From positions 663,335 through 727,334 of the forward strand of contig NZ_BMJC01000001.1 of assembly GCF_014642875.1 (NCBI RefSeq): 64,000 nt of DNA. The letters are read 5' to 3'. The translations under genes were made by a program, and so were the position numbers. This document shows, piece by piece, positions 1 through 8,777 of this stretch (position 1 is its first letter; each line of letters begins with the position of its first letter). The DNA comes from Puia dinghuensis. Lineage in GTDB: Bacteria > Bacteroidota > Bacteroidia > Chitinophagales > Chitinophagaceae. Below the pieces are notes generated by a model. The model did not search any database, was not told the origin of the DNA, and worked only from the letters and a program-made list of their open reading frames with translations.

Positions 1-472
1 CGAATGGGAAAGTCTCGCCATCGCAACCGATAAAATACCCGGCCTCCGCATCACCGCCACCCCCTGCCAGCATGCACCTACACAGGAGCTGACAAAAGTA
101 TCCGGACACGTTATTGGATTCATGATCGAGTGGGAGGGCCAGCAAAAAGGCGCACTCTATGTATCCGGAGATACTATATACTTTGAAGGTATCGAAGAGA
201 TCGCAAAACGGTTCAATGTGCACACCGCAGTACTGCATGTGGGTAAGGCAGGCTTCCCGCAAATCAATTATATGCCCTTGACTTTTTCCACCGAAATGGC
301 TATTCGGACAGCCCGGCTACTGAATGTGGAGAAATTTATCCCCACGCATTTCGAAGGTTGGAAGCATTTCAATGAACAACCTGAATATCTATATGATCAA
401 ATAACCCATTCAGATATTAAAGAAAGATTGCTTTGGTTGCAGCCAGGCTCACCAGCTTTAATTGAAATTTAA
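1..472 (+). CDS. MBL-fold metallo-hydrolase, C-terminal part (truncated by window edge)
   Basis: The frame is open from the left edge (codons start at base 2), so the true start lies outside the window. The visible part carries late metallo-beta-lactamase-fold motifs: a TPCQHAP stretch, an SGDT segment with a metal-binding Asp, and PTHFEGW near the C-terminus, where the last metal-ligand His of UlaG-like hydrolases sits. It is probably a cytosolic zinc-dependent hydrolase of the UlaG/L-ascorbate-6-phosphate lactonase-like group. Substrate unknown. The first two metal-binding His motifs are not visible because of truncation. The next gene is 121 bases downstream with its own leader. Confidence 0.8.
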   Translation, partial: EWESLAIATDKIPGLRITATPCQHAPTQELTKVSGHVIGFMIEWEGQQKGALYVSGDTIYFEGIEEIAKRFNVHTAVLHVGKAGFPQINYMPLTFSTEMAIRTARLLNVEKFIPTHFEGWKHFNEQPEYLYDQITHSDIKERLLWLQPGSPALIEI

Positions 473-593
473 AGGGCCGGCACTACTGCCCTCTCGTTAT
501 TTGAAAATCAAAGAATCTTCCTTGCTTTCAAAAGAATATTCTTCGCAATACTATCTTTCTTTGTTTTGATCAAATAACCAAAAAAACAAAACA

Positions 594-815
594 ATGACTT
601 ATCTACAATCTGCCAGAGCGCACTGGGATGAAATCAAAGCCGCACTGAAGCAAAAATATCACCATCTTAAAGATGAGGATCTAAAGTATGAAGAAGGTAA
701 GGAAGAGCAGTTTTATACCACGCTGGAAAAAAAGCTGGGTGTAGAGCGTGCTGAAATCGATAAGTTCATTAAAGAGCAGCATGAGTCGATTCAAAAGAAG
801 GCAAAGGGGCATTAA
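594..815 (+). CDS. CsbD-like small stress protein
   Basis: 73 residues, highly charged and helical, with a W-x-E-I-K start and repeated Lys/Glu segments including a DEDLKYEEGKEEQ stretch. This matches the CsbD-like general-stress family by composition and length (usually 55-75 residues), but the match is by eye. No signal peptide or membrane segment. It stands alone and ends 23 bases before a strong terminator. Family members are stress-induced in other bacteria; molecular function is not established. Confidence 0.7.
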   Translation: MTYLQSARAHWDEIKAALKQKYHHLKDEDLKYEEGKEEQFYTTLEKKLGVERAEIDKFIKEQHESIQKKAKGH

Positions 816-838
816 TTACGATATTATTTCTGCAAAAG

Positions 839-869
839 ACCGGGCTTCGATCAGGCCCGGTTTTTTTTT
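839..869 (+). terminator. Rho-independent terminator after the CsbD-like gene
   Basis: A perfect 7-bp stem (ACCGGGC/GCCCGGT) with a 9-base loop is followed by nine T residues. It ends the 594-815 transcript and lies just before the 3' end of the convergent channel gene. Confidence 0.9.
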
Positions 870-891
870 GCAAATGGAGGACCGCTTTGTG

Positions 892-1743
892 CTAACCGGC
901 ATCGGCCATTTCACGAACATTCTTTTGCGCATCAAATGACCGTTTGGTGGCAGTCAAGCTCTTTTTACCATGAGTGAGATAAAGCGCAAGAGCCGTGAAG
1001 ATCACCCCGCCAACAAGGTTTCCAAGTGTGGCAGGTATCTGGTTTATCACCCACCAATCCTTGAAAGTCACTTTAGCACCAAGCAACATGCCAGCGGGTA
1101 TAACGAACATATTCACTACAGCGTGTTCGAATCCCTGAGCGAAAAAAATAAAGACCGGGATCCAAGCCGCGACGATCTTACCCAATGTTGATGACGATGT
1201 CAGCGACATAACAACTCCCATTGTCACCATCCAGTTGCAGAGGATCCCTTTTGTAAAAGCCGTTGCAATGCCTGCCCCACCATATTGTGCGTAGCCAATT
1301 GTCTTTGTTTCGGCGATCTTGATGATTGCTGCCGCAATGGGAGAATTACCGGTATGCCCAAAGTTGGTAACGGATACCCAGAATAAAACGGCATATAGCA
1401 GCGCTCCCAACAGATTTCCTGTATAAACGATCAGAAGATTTTTGATCATCTGCTGCATTCTGATCTGCTTGTCAAAATAAGCAGCAGGCAAAACTGCGAA
1501 ACTTCCGGTCACCAACTCAAATCCCATAACCACTACTATGACAAAACATGCAGGAAAAACCAAGGCTCCTACTATTCCCAGGCCGGTCTGCACAGTGGCG
1601 GTAATTGCCAGTGTTGTGCCGAAACCAAGAATAGCACCCGAAAGCGCGGCTAGTATCAGCAAGTTTATGGATGACAATTTTATTTTATCCTTTCCCGATT
1701 GGATCATGAGTTCGACTACTTCTCCAGGTTTCTTGTAATCCAT
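892..1743 (-). CDS. Formate/nitrite transporter (FNT) family channel
   Basis: 283 residues, the usual length for the FocA/NirC family of pentameric inner-membrane channels for formate, nitrite or hydrosulfide. Visible family signatures are FELVTGSF after the second helix, KGILCNWMV, the GFEHAVVNMF segment holding the family's conserved central-pore His, and NQIPATLGNLVGG near the end. About six hydrophobic helices can be counted. It is monocistronic, convergent with the CsbD-like gene. No formate lyase or nitrite reductase gene is nearby, so the substrate cannot be decided from context. Confidence 0.9.
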   Translation of the reverse strand: MDYKKPGEVVELMIQSGKDKIKLSSINLLILAALSGAILGFGTTLAITATVQTGLGIVGALVFPACFVIVVVMGFELVTGSFAVLPAAYFDKQIRMQQMIKNLLIVYTGNLLGALLYAVLFWVSVTNFGHTGNSPIAAAIIKIAETKTIGYAQYGGAGIATAFTKGILCNWMVTMGVVMSLTSSSTLGKIVAAWIPVFIFFAQGFEHAVVNMFVIPAGMLLGAKVTFKDWWVINQIPATLGNLVGGVIFTALALYLTHGKKSLTATKRSFDAQKNVREMADAG

Positions 1744-2013
1744 AAGTGCTTTTTGGATGATTTATTTAGAACAAATTGTTTAAAATTATATGTAATAAAG
1801 GTATCTAAATTATTTGCATTTCACCGATATATTATATGATTCATATTATATATTTATTAATGTAATATATTTTTTGGCTAACGGATAAAATGACAACACA
1901 CTTGGTTGACACCTAACCATTTGTAAGCTATATCTTCTACAATATCCAAGTATTTCTATAGTCCCATACTATCAGACAAAATACCTTGCACCCCCATAAA
2001 GAATACGCTAACT

Positions 2014-3216
2014 ATGAAAATGAGAAATGTAACTTTTATCCTCGTGCTGGGTATCCTTATCCTTTTTTCTATGTGTAATAAGGTTAACCCACCCGCCGCC
2101 CCCGGAAACCCGCCCCCGCCTATAGGAGGAGGTGGCCGTGTTGATACTGGGGCCAATGGAAAAACCAACCCTCCCCAGTTGGTCAGTTTTTCTCCGGAGA
2201 CAGGCGCTATTGGCGATACTATTAGTATTACAGGTACCGGTTATTTCAACGATATAACGGTGAGCTTTGGCAATACACTAGCACAGGTGATCAGTGTAAT
2301 TAATACCACCAACAACAATGTAAAGACCGCAGTGATCACGGTATTGGTACCATCGATGCCTGATATAACCACAAAGATCAATGTGAAGGTAGATACCTTG
2401 TTATTGACATCTGACAAAAACTTTACCAGGACATCTATTACGCAATTTTCCGGATTTTCACCAGCTAGTGGATTTATCGGGGATACCATTACCATCACAG
2501 GAGTATTTTATAAAACTACGCCTGATGTCAAATTTGGAGATGTCCGTGCATGGGTATATGGGAAAGATAGTAAGACGCTGAAGGTAGTAGTTCCGAATGA
2601 AATAGATAATGCAAATCCTACGATCAGCGTGATTGACGGACAAACCATGACAAGTGCAACTCCCTTTCAGTTAAAAGCGCCGGTGATCGACTCTATATCC
2701 CCTAAGACAGCCTATTTAGGGCAGGTGATAAGAATAAAAGGAAAAGGATTCCGTAATTCCTACCTATTCAACCAGGTGTACATGGATAATTCAGCTGTAA
2801 GCACTTATCCTGAAAGCACTACGTCCATACCGGTTGATACTAAAAATGCGGGGCTCGGAACACACGGTTTTGCTGTAGAAGTTGCCGGTTTGAAAACCCT
2901 GGCAAAGGACTCCGTGAAGCTGATTGCGCTGACTGCGCCGGTGATCGATTCCATTACACCGGATACACTTATTGATCAGGATATCCTTACTATTTATGGG
3001 CATCACTTTCTTTCTCCTGATCCTAATGATCAGCCTACAACAGTCTCAACCCTTCTCAATGGCATTGTCACCAATTTTAACATATTGGACATTTCAGATG
3101 ATAGGATCCAGGCGATGAATCCTTACTTATCTGATGGGAAATATAAGATAACGGTAACGGTATTGGCCTCCTCTGTTACGTATGGCACGCCGTTTACGTA
3201 TATTGGCACGCCCTGA
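2014..3216 (+). CDS. IPT/TIG-domain lipoprotein
   Basis: 400 residues. The N-terminus is a lipoprotein signal with a lipobox ending at Cys21 (LFSMC), then a Pro/Gly-rich linker (residues 25-45). Four tandem IPT/TIG-like immunoglobulin folds follow, each opening with a related pattern such as FSPETGAIGDTISITG: about residues 54-133, 136-215, 220-300 and 305-395. It should be an outer-membrane- or surface-anchored protein of the kind associated with glycan binding in Bacteroidota, but no SusC/SusD pair is adjacent and no catalytic domain is seen. The 270 bases upstream (1744-2013) are AT-rich and hold no gene I can support. Confidence 0.85.
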   Translation: MKMRNVTFILVLGILILFSMCNKVNPPAAPGNPPPPIGGGGRVDTGANGKTNPPQLVSFSPETGAIGDTISITGTGYFNDITVSFGNTLAQVISVINTTNNNVKTAVITVLVPSMPDITTKINVKVDTLLLTSDKNFTRTSITQFSGFSPASGFIGDTITITGVFYKTTPDVKFGDVRAWVYGKDSKTLKVVVPNEIDNANPTISVIDGQTMTSATPFQLKAPVIDSISPKTAYLGQVIRIKGKGFRNSYLFNQVYMDNSAVSTYPESTTSIPVDTKNAGLGTHGFAVEVAGLKTLAKDSVKLIALTAPVIDSITPDTLIDQDILTIYGHHFLSPDPNDQPTTVSTLLNGIVTNFNILDISDDRIQAMNPYLSDGKYKITVTVLASSVTYGTPFTYIGTP

Positions 3217-3227
3217 TAATTTAATGC

Positions 3228-5675
3228 CTACTCAGATCTAAGCCCCTTCACCGGATTCATTATCGCCGTCTTCACCGCCTGGAAGCTGATCGTCGCCAGG
3301 GCGATCGCTTGAACGAGCAGCCCGGCCAGTGCGAAGACCGGCCAGTGCAGCTCGATACGGAAGACAAAGTTTTGCAACCAGTGCTGCATCCCCCACCAGG
3401 CGACGGGCGTGGCAATCAAAAACGCGATCAATACCAACATCACGAAATCCCTGGACATCATCGCCACCAACTGGGTAGCGGTGGCACCGAGCACTTTTCG
3501 TATGCTGACTTCCTTGGTGCGTTGTTCGGCCATAAAAGCAGAGAGAGCGAAAAGGCCGAGGCAGGCGATGATGATGGCCAGCACGGCAAAGCTGGTAAAG
3601 ATGGAGCCTTGTCTTTGTACGTCGGCGTACATTGATTTGAAGCGTTCATCCAGGAAGGTATAGCGGATGGGCTGGTCGGGCGCGAACCTTTTCCAGAGAG
3701 TGGTTACCTCGGGTATGAGCGTCCCGACGTCGGCCGTATTCATTTTCACCGATATCACCGATGGGCTTACGCCCAGGGAAAGACAGACGCCTTCGATCTG
3801 CCACCGCATGGACTCGTAATTGAAGTCCTCGACCATCCCGATGATGTGCATCGGGGTGCCGAAGTGTTTGATGGTGTGTCCGACCGGGTGGGGGCCCAGG
3901 CCCATCTTTTTGGCAAAAGTCTGGCTGATGATGACTGCGGCGCTGTCGCTGGTCATGTCTTTGGAAAAATTCCGGCCTTCGATGAGGTGCATACCCATTG
4001 TGGGGATATAGTCGTAGTCGGTTGTCCAGTACTGGGCATAGTAGGGCGCATCCGAAGCATTGTCGGTAGTCGCGTTGCCGTCCTTGAAGTGATAAAAGGC
4101 GTTCCCGTTGCGCTTGCCGCCGGATATGGGAAGGAAATCGCTGATGGAGACACTTTTGACCTGGGCCAGTTTGGACAGTTCGTCCTTAAAGGTTTTGGAG
4201 TCGGACAGGGTATTCGTGCCCTGGATGAGGAGAACCTGGTCTTTGTCGAAGCCCACCTTCCGGTGCAGTATGTACTGCATCTGCCGGTAAATCACGAAGG
4301 TGCCGATGATCAGGATGATGGAGGTGGTGAACTGGAAGACCACGAGTACGCTCCGGAGCATATTGTTCCGGGAGCCCCTTGACACCTCTCCCTTAAGCAC
4401 TTTGATGGGCTTGAAATTGGACAGGTAAAACGCGGGATATAACCCGGCGGCTATCCCTATGACAAAGGCGGATATAAGCATCACCGGAAACAGCCACCAC
4501 TGGCCCCAGGGCATGGTCAGGCTTTTATCAGCCAGCCGGTTGAACCAGGGCAGTATGGCCCAGGCCAGGACCACGGCGAGAATGAAAGAGAACAGGCTGT
4601 ACACGAGCGATTCCGCCAGGAATTGCTGTATGAGACTGCTCCGGTTGGAGCCGACGACCTTGCGCAGGCCTACCTCCTTTGCCCGGTTGGCCGATCGCGC
4701 CGTGGATAGGTTGATGAAGTTGATACAGGCTATGACCAGGATAAAGGCCGCTATGCCCCCGAACATCCAGACAAACCGGATGTCCCCATGCGAGGGGAGG
4801 TCGTCGCCGATATCGTATGACTTGAGGTAAATATCGCTTATGGGTTGGAGTTCCAGGTCGAGTTTTTTGGAATCCTCCACTGCGTTTTTGTTCCCGGCAT
4901 CCAGCATATTCGGGATCATGTACTTGGTAACGATGTGGTCCCGCATGCGGTGTACAAAGGTTTGGGGATCGGCCCCCGGTTTGAGCAGAACGTAGGTCTC
5001 GTGGTTGTTGGCTCCCCAGTAGTCGCTTTCTCCGGGGAACAATACGACGTTCTTAAGCGTGAGGTAAAAGTCGAATTGGAGGGCCGATGACCTGGTGTCC
5101 GCTATAACGCCAGATATTTTATAGGGATGGGTCCTGTCGTTGTTCAGATAGAGCACTTTGCCAACCGGGTTTTGGCGCGGAAAATACTTATCCGCCTTGC
5201 GCCGGGTGATGACGATCGTATTGGGCTCGTCCAGAAGGTGGGTCGGGTTCCCATAAACGACGGGCGCCCCGATGGCGTCCATGAAACCCTGGTCGGCATA
5301 TGTAAAGCCCTCTTCATAGGTATTCTCCACCTGGTTTTCGGCTTTGACCTCGTTACTGCCCGCTCCGTAAAACAAAGGGTTGGCCATAAGGTTTCCCGCC
5401 TTTTCCACCTGGGGGAAATCCGTCATCAGGACCTTGGAAAAAGGGGCGGGAAAATCTGTTCCCCTGCCTACGTCGTCGCCCTTGTAAACGTTGATAACCC
5501 TGTACAGCCGGTCGCTGTGGGGATATTGCCTGTCGTAGGACAGCTCGTCCTTTATATACAATGCGATCAGCAGACAGGCGGCGATGCTCAAGGCAAACCC
5601 GCCGATCTTGATCAACGAATACATTTGTTGTTTTTTCAGCTGTCGAAGGGCGATCGTGATGTAGCTTTTGAGCAT
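3228..5675 (-). CDS. MacB/FtsX-type ABC transporter permease
   Basis: 815 residues with the two-module architecture common in Bacteroidota: an N-terminal membrane helix, a large periplasmic MacB_PCD domain (about residues 20-240), an FtsX three-helix block (about 290-440, with a LRKVVGSNR coupling segment), a second periplasmic domain, and a final FtsX block (about 690-815) with a TKEVSIRKVLGA motif that in this family contacts the ATPase. No ATP-binding subunit is next to it, so the partner is encoded elsewhere. Family roles include export and mechanotransmission. A paralogue lies at 55715-58072. Confidence 0.9.
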   Translation of the reverse strand: MLKSYITIALRQLKKQQMYSLIKIGGFALSIAACLLIALYIKDELSYDRQYPHSDRLYRVINVYKGDDVGRGTDFPAPFSKVLMTDFPQVEKAGNLMANPLFYGAGSNEVKAENQVENTYEEGFTYADQGFMDAIGAPVVYGNPTHLLDEPNTIVITRRKADKYFPRQNPVGKVLYLNNDRTHPYKISGVIADTRSSALQFDFYLTLKNVVLFPGESDYWGANNHETYVLLKPGADPQTFVHRMRDHIVTKYMIPNMLDAGNKNAVEDSKKLDLELQPISDIYLKSYDIGDDLPSHGDIRFVWMFGGIAAFILVIACINFINLSTARSANRAKEVGLRKVVGSNRSSLIQQFLAESLVYSLFSFILAVVLAWAILPWFNRLADKSLTMPWGQWWLFPVMLISAFVIGIAAGLYPAFYLSNFKPIKVLKGEVSRGSRNNMLRSVLVVFQFTTSIILIIGTFVIYRQMQYILHRKVGFDKDQVLLIQGTNTLSDSKTFKDELSKLAQVKSVSISDFLPISGGKRNGNAFYHFKDGNATTDNASDAPYYAQYWTTDYDYIPTMGMHLIEGRNFSKDMTSDSAAVIISQTFAKKMGLGPHPVGHTIKHFGTPMHIIGMVEDFNYESMRWQIEGVCLSLGVSPSVISVKMNTADVGTLIPEVTTLWKRFAPDQPIRYTFLDERFKSMYADVQRQGSIFTSFAVLAIIIACLGLFALSAFMAEQRTKEVSIRKVLGATATQLVAMMSRDFVMLVLIAFLIATPVAWWGMQHWLQNFVFRIELHWPVFALAGLLVQAIALATISFQAVKTAIMNPVKGLRSE

Positions 5676-5966
5676 ATAACAGGTTTTATTCAGATGCTAG
5701 ATTGTCGACGGGGTTGGCCACGGGGCTGCCCGGCCCATGGGTGTACAAAGCGGATGCCTTTTTGTTAAGACGCTGATTATGAGTAGTAAATGGTTTGGGG
5801 ATCCGCAGGGTATTGTTCGAATTTGATGCACTTGAGTGTACGGTATCGGCCTTAGATTGCCAGTCATTTAAAGCCCGGATTGCTAAGTTGCTTCTGAAAA
5901 CGACAAAGCCTCCGCTTATGACTGTAATATTTGTTACATTTTGACATGAAACAACAATAATAGCAA

Positions 5967-6554
5967 ATGCACGAGGCTTTAATAAAAAACCTACGACGGC
6001 ACATTGATCCAACCAGGGAAGAAACAGAAGTTTTTTTATCCCTTTCCGTTTCTAAAACTATTAAAAGGAAAGAACTTTTGTTGAAAGAAGGCGATATGGC
6101 AAGGCATCAGTTCTTTGTGATCAACGGTTGCCTGCGGACCTATACTATTGACTCAGGCGGCAAGGAACATGTTTTGATGTTCGCCCCCGAAGATTGGTGG
6201 TGCAGCGGTGATTTGAATAGCTTTTTGTCGGGACAAAAGAGTGTCAATCTGCTGGAGTCGTTGGAGCCCACAACCTTATTACAGATCAGCAAAGACAATT
6301 TGGACATTTTGTACCAGCGAGCGCCAAAATTCGAACGATTTTTCAGAGTATTATTTCAAAATGCCTTTGTCTTTCATCAAAACAGAATAAATGCCAACCT
6401 TTCGCAACCTGCAGAAGGGAGATATGATCTATTTACAAAAGCTTACCCTGATCTTGAAAACCGGATCCCGCAAAAATATATTGCCTCGTACATCGGTGTT
6501 ACCCCAGAATTTTTTAGCCAGATGAAAGCAAATTTGTATCATAAAAAATCATAA
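5967..6554 (+). CDS. Crp/Fnr-family transcriptional regulator
   Basis: 195 residues, the usual length for Bacteroidota Crp-like proteins. Residues ~20-115 form the cyclic-nucleotide-binding-like barrel (RKELLLKEGD, FFVINGCLRTY, FAPEDWWCSGD), and the C-terminus (~145-195) holds a short helix-turn-helix with IPQKYIASYIGVTPEFFSQ. No Cys cluster of an Fnr iron-sulfur sensor is seen. It is 61 bases upstream of the dehalogenase-like gene on the same strand and may regulate it (inference). The 291 bases before it (5676-5966) hold no supportable gene. Confidence 0.85.
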   Translation: MHEALIKNLRRHIDPTREETEVFLSLSVSKTIKRKELLLKEGDMARHQFFVINGCLRTYTIDSGGKEHVLMFAPEDWWCSGDLNSFLSGQKSVNLLESLEPTTLLQISKDNLDILYQRAPKFERFFRVLFQNAFVFHQNRINANLSQPAEGRYDLFTKAYPDLENRIPQKYIASYIGVTPEFFSQMKANLYHKKS

Positions 6555-6615
6555 GGTACATTATTTTTTGGCGCATGATAGGATTGTTGCTTTGTTGTAT
6601 TAAATCACTAAAAAC

Positions 6616-7524
6616 ATGGAAAGCAAAGCAAACCTACCGGGTATTTTCAGCGAAAAGCCCTTTGCCGAAAAAAAGTTTATTGAGATAAAGAACCGTCGCA
6701 TGGCTTATATTGATGAAGGTGAAGGCGACCCTATTGTATTTCAGCATGGCAATCCTACTTCTTCTTATCTCTGGCGGAATATAATGCCTTATTGCCGTGG
6801 TCTTGGGCGCCTTATTGCCTGTGATCTGATTGGCATGGGTGACTCGGAAAAGCTCCCTGATTCTGGACCCGAACGATATTCTTATTTAGAGCAGCGTAGT
6901 TTTCTTTTTGCACTTTGGGAAGAGTTGAAATTGGAAAAGAACGCGATACTTGTGCTTCATGACTGGGGCTCTGTATTGGGCTTCGATTGGGCAAATCAAA
7001 ACCGTACCCGCGTACAGGGTATCGTCCACATGGAGGCATTAGCGATTCCTTTTAAATGGGATGAATTTGAACCTAATGTACGTGATCTATTTAAGGCTTT
7101 ACGCTCTCCCGCCGGAGAAGAGTTGATTTTAAAGAACAATGTGTTTATTGAGAAAGTATTGCCAGGAGGAATTTTCCGGGAGCTCAGCGATACGGAAATG
7201 GCAGAGTACCGGCGGCCCTATCTTAACGAAGGTGAGGATCGCCGCCCAACATTATCATTTCCACGTCAAATTTCTTTGGATGGAGAACCAAAAGAAGTGG
7301 CTAAAGTAGTGGCTGAATATGGAGATTGGCTTAAACAAAGTCCAGTTCCTAAGCTTTGGATCCATGGTAACCCCGGCGCAGTGGAAAATGACAGCATGCG
7401 AAAATTTTGCCGTACATGGCCCAATCAAACAGAGCGATCAGTAAAGGGAAAACATTTTTTACAAGAAGACAGCCCGATGGAAATTGGGGAAGCAATTGCT
7501 GAATTTGTAAAAAGATTGCGCTAG
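6616..7524 (+). CDS. Haloalkane dehalogenase-like alpha/beta hydrolase
   Basis: 302 residues, matching DhaA/LinB-type haloalkane dehalogenases, which convert haloalkanes to alcohols with an Asp nucleophile. The oxyanion/halide motif [12 protein letters not shown] gives Asn46, the nucleophile elbow LHDWGS gives Asp116 flanked by Trp117, Glu140 (HMEAL) fits the catalytic acid of the HLD-II subgroup, and His280 (GKHFLQED) is the base. All expected residues are present. No signal peptide, so cytosolic. A strong terminator follows 11 bases after the stop. Substrate is not predictable from sequence alone. Confidence 0.9.
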   Translation: MESKANLPGIFSEKPFAEKKFIEIKNRRMAYIDEGEGDPIVFQHGNPTSSYLWRNIMPYCRGLGRLIACDLIGMGDSEKLPDSGPERYSYLEQRSFLFALWEELKLEKNAILVLHDWGSVLGFDWANQNRTRVQGIVHMEALAIPFKWDEFEPNVRDLFKALRSPAGEELILKNNVFIEKVLPGGIFRELSDTEMAEYRRPYLNEGEDRRPTLSFPRQISLDGEPKEVAKVVAEYGDWLKQSPVPKLWIHGNPGAVENDSMRKFCRTWPNQTERSVKGKHFLQEDSPMEIGEAIAEFVKRLR

Positions 7525-7534
7525 TGAGAAATAA

Positions 7535-7564
7535 GAAAAGCCTCCGCTACTGCGGAGGCTTTTT
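7535..7564 (+). terminator. Rho-independent terminator after the dehalogenase gene
   Basis: An 11-bp perfect stem (AAAGCCTCCGC/GCGGAGGCTTT) around a TACT loop, ending in a T tract. It marks the end of the conserved left chromosomal block. Confidence 0.92.
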
Positions 7565-7641
7565 AGCTTTAGACCATTGTCGCCCTGGCAGGACAATTCT
7601 CGAACCAATTCGTCGCTGACCTGAGACGATTAGCGAACCTA

Positions 7642-7677
7642 GCGATTTGAAAACCAGTGTTTTCAGTCGCTTTTTTT
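7642..7677 (+). terminator. Strong terminator with no gene in front of it
   Basis: A long stem (GCGA then TGAAAAC pairing with GTTTTCA then TCGC) with a CAGT loop and seven T residues. The 77 bases between the previous terminator and this one contain no open frame. They hold a tRNA-T-arm-like string (TCGAACC around 7601), so this may be the scar or end of a mobile element, or a short noncoding RNA. The stretch 7565-7894 has no other gene I can support. Confidence 0.75.
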
Positions 7678-7894
7678 ATTTTCACCCGCCAAGCCCCCAA
7701 AAGTTAAAGAAATGTTAGACGCTACCGGAAAAGGCTACGTCAAACGGCCAAAAAAGGGAGGTCGCCCGTTGGGGTTGCGCGTTGGGGGCTCCCTCCCCGG
7801 TTCTCCGGCTTTCCTCCCCCGCAAAAGGTCGAAGGCTACGCGGGTGAAAGGCATGTCCCAAATGAAATTTTTGAAAACCATAAATATTACAATC

Positions 7895-8272
7895 ATGGCA
7901 GACCTGAAAAGAAGAACCCTGCAATTGAGCAGCGGTAAGCAAGTGAAGCTGTTTGGCAACAGCGTTGCCATTGGCAAGTCTTTGGAAATCGGAGAAGGTG
8001 GTCCCCCGAATATTTTGTCGCTCGTCGAAGAACAGCCGGACGATAAAATACCCGCTGGGCTATCGAATCCGCATCGATTGACGGTAGACGAACTGATGGA
8101 TCTGGCGGATTTCAATATCCAATTATGGATGGATTTAAAAGCCGGACTACGGAAATACGGCCTGGTTGATCCGAAGATTTTCGGCCAGGACGCGGCAAAA
8201 GCGCCGTCCGCCAGCCAGGAGAAACCGGATGCCGGTCGCAGACGTAAAACTGCGGAGAAAGAAAGCCAATAA
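7895..8272 (+). CDS. Hypothetical protein of mobilization module
   Basis: 125 residues from the ATG at 7895 (MADLKRRTLQL). The frame is open back to 7712, but that extension is Gly/Pro/Arg-rich and unlike a normal N-terminus, so I choose the internal start; this is a judgement. The protein is soluble, with a Lys/Arg-rich C-terminal tail (GRRRKTAEKESQ). I do not recognise a family. Its position ahead of the MobC-like gene suggests an accessory or regulatory role in mobilization (inference). Confidence 0.55.
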   Translation: MADLKRRTLQLSSGKQVKLFGNSVAIGKSLEIGEGGPPNILSLVEEQPDDKIPAGLSNPHRLTVDELMDLADFNIQLWMDLKAGLRKYGLVDPKIFGQDAAKAPSASQEKPDAGRRRKTAEKESQ

Positions 8273-8280
8273 GGAGTAAG

Positions 8281-8400
8281 GGCTTTTAGAGTTTTTAGGG
8301 CGAGCGGTGTTGTTGTCGGACAGAAAGTCCTCCAACCACGCTCGCTTTTTGCTCCCGTTGGTCGCAAAAAGAGGCCGGCCTATCGGCCGGCAGAAAAACA
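8281..8400. other. Candidate oriT region upstream of the mobilization genes
   Basis: This 120-base stretch directly upstream of the MobC-like and relaxase genes holds two inverted repeats: the GCGAGCG stem and a perfect GCCGGCC/GGCCGGC stem at 8374-8391 with a TATC loop. MobC/relaxase pairs of this kind usually act on an adjacent origin, but no nick-site consensus was identified, so this is a positional inference. Confidence 0.35.
8300..8350 (+). terminator. Hairpin with T tract between the hypothetical gene and mobC-like gene
   Basis: GCGAGCG at 8300-8306 pairs with CGCTCGC at 8339-8345 and is followed by TTTTT. The interior holds a smaller GGAC/GTCC hairpin. It can act as a terminator, but stem-loops just upstream of relaxosome genes are also typical of transfer origins. 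Confidence 0.6.
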
Positions 8401-8417
8401 GCCTAAAAAAGTGAGAT

Positions 8418-8777
8418 ATGGAATCAGTGCGGTTGAAAAAAAAGAAAGGTGGAAGACCCACCAAAAAACTCAAAAGAGAGCTTCGAATTACTGCCCGGTT
8501 TAGCAAACTGGAACATTATATCCTTCAACAAAAATCCGGGAGGGCCGGAATTAATATTTCGGAATTTCTCCGGCAGGCGGCCATTACTGCTAAGGTCACA
8601 GCCCGTGTAACAGAAGAAGAACTACATATTATCCGGCAATTAATCGGAATGGCGAATAACCTTAACCAGATGGCAAAGGTCGCCAATAGGGAAGGTATGG
8701 CCAGCATCCGCCTTCTTTTGGAAGCTTGCCTCCAGCTAATTCATGACCTTCTAAATAAGCTACAGCATGGTGAGTAA
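8418..8777 (+). CDS. MobC-like mobilization protein (relaxosome accessory)
   Basis: 119 residues. The basic N-terminus (KKKKGGRPTKK) leads into a ribbon-helix-helix-like DNA-binding segment (about 25-60, with NISEFLRQAAI), then a helical MobC-type tail containing IRQLIGMANNLNQMAK, a hallmark of plasmid/ICE mobilization accessory proteins. It would bind the transfer origin and load the relaxase. Its 3' end overlaps the relaxase start by 11 bases, indicating translational coupling. Confidence 0.85.
   Translation: MESVRLKKKKGGRPTKKLKRELRITARFSKLEHYILQQKSGRAGINISEFLRQAAITAKVTARVTEEELHIIRQLIGMANNLNQMAKVANREGMASIRLLLEACLQLIHDLLNKLQHGE

Noticed and set aside
5686-6012. 108-codon minus-strand frame upstream of the Crp-type gene
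   Set aside because: It overlaps the Crp-type start, has no family resemblance and no promoter or ribosome site.
7570-7640. Possible left attachment site or tRNA fragment (TCGAACC string)
   Set aside because: It resembles a T-arm but cannot form a T stem, and it does not match the tRNA-Pro 3' half at 34530. Kept only as a remark.
7712-7894. N-terminal extension of the mobilization hypothetical protein
   Set aside because: The extension is Gly/Pro/Arg-rich without normal protein character, and the ATG at 7895 gives a sensible protein.
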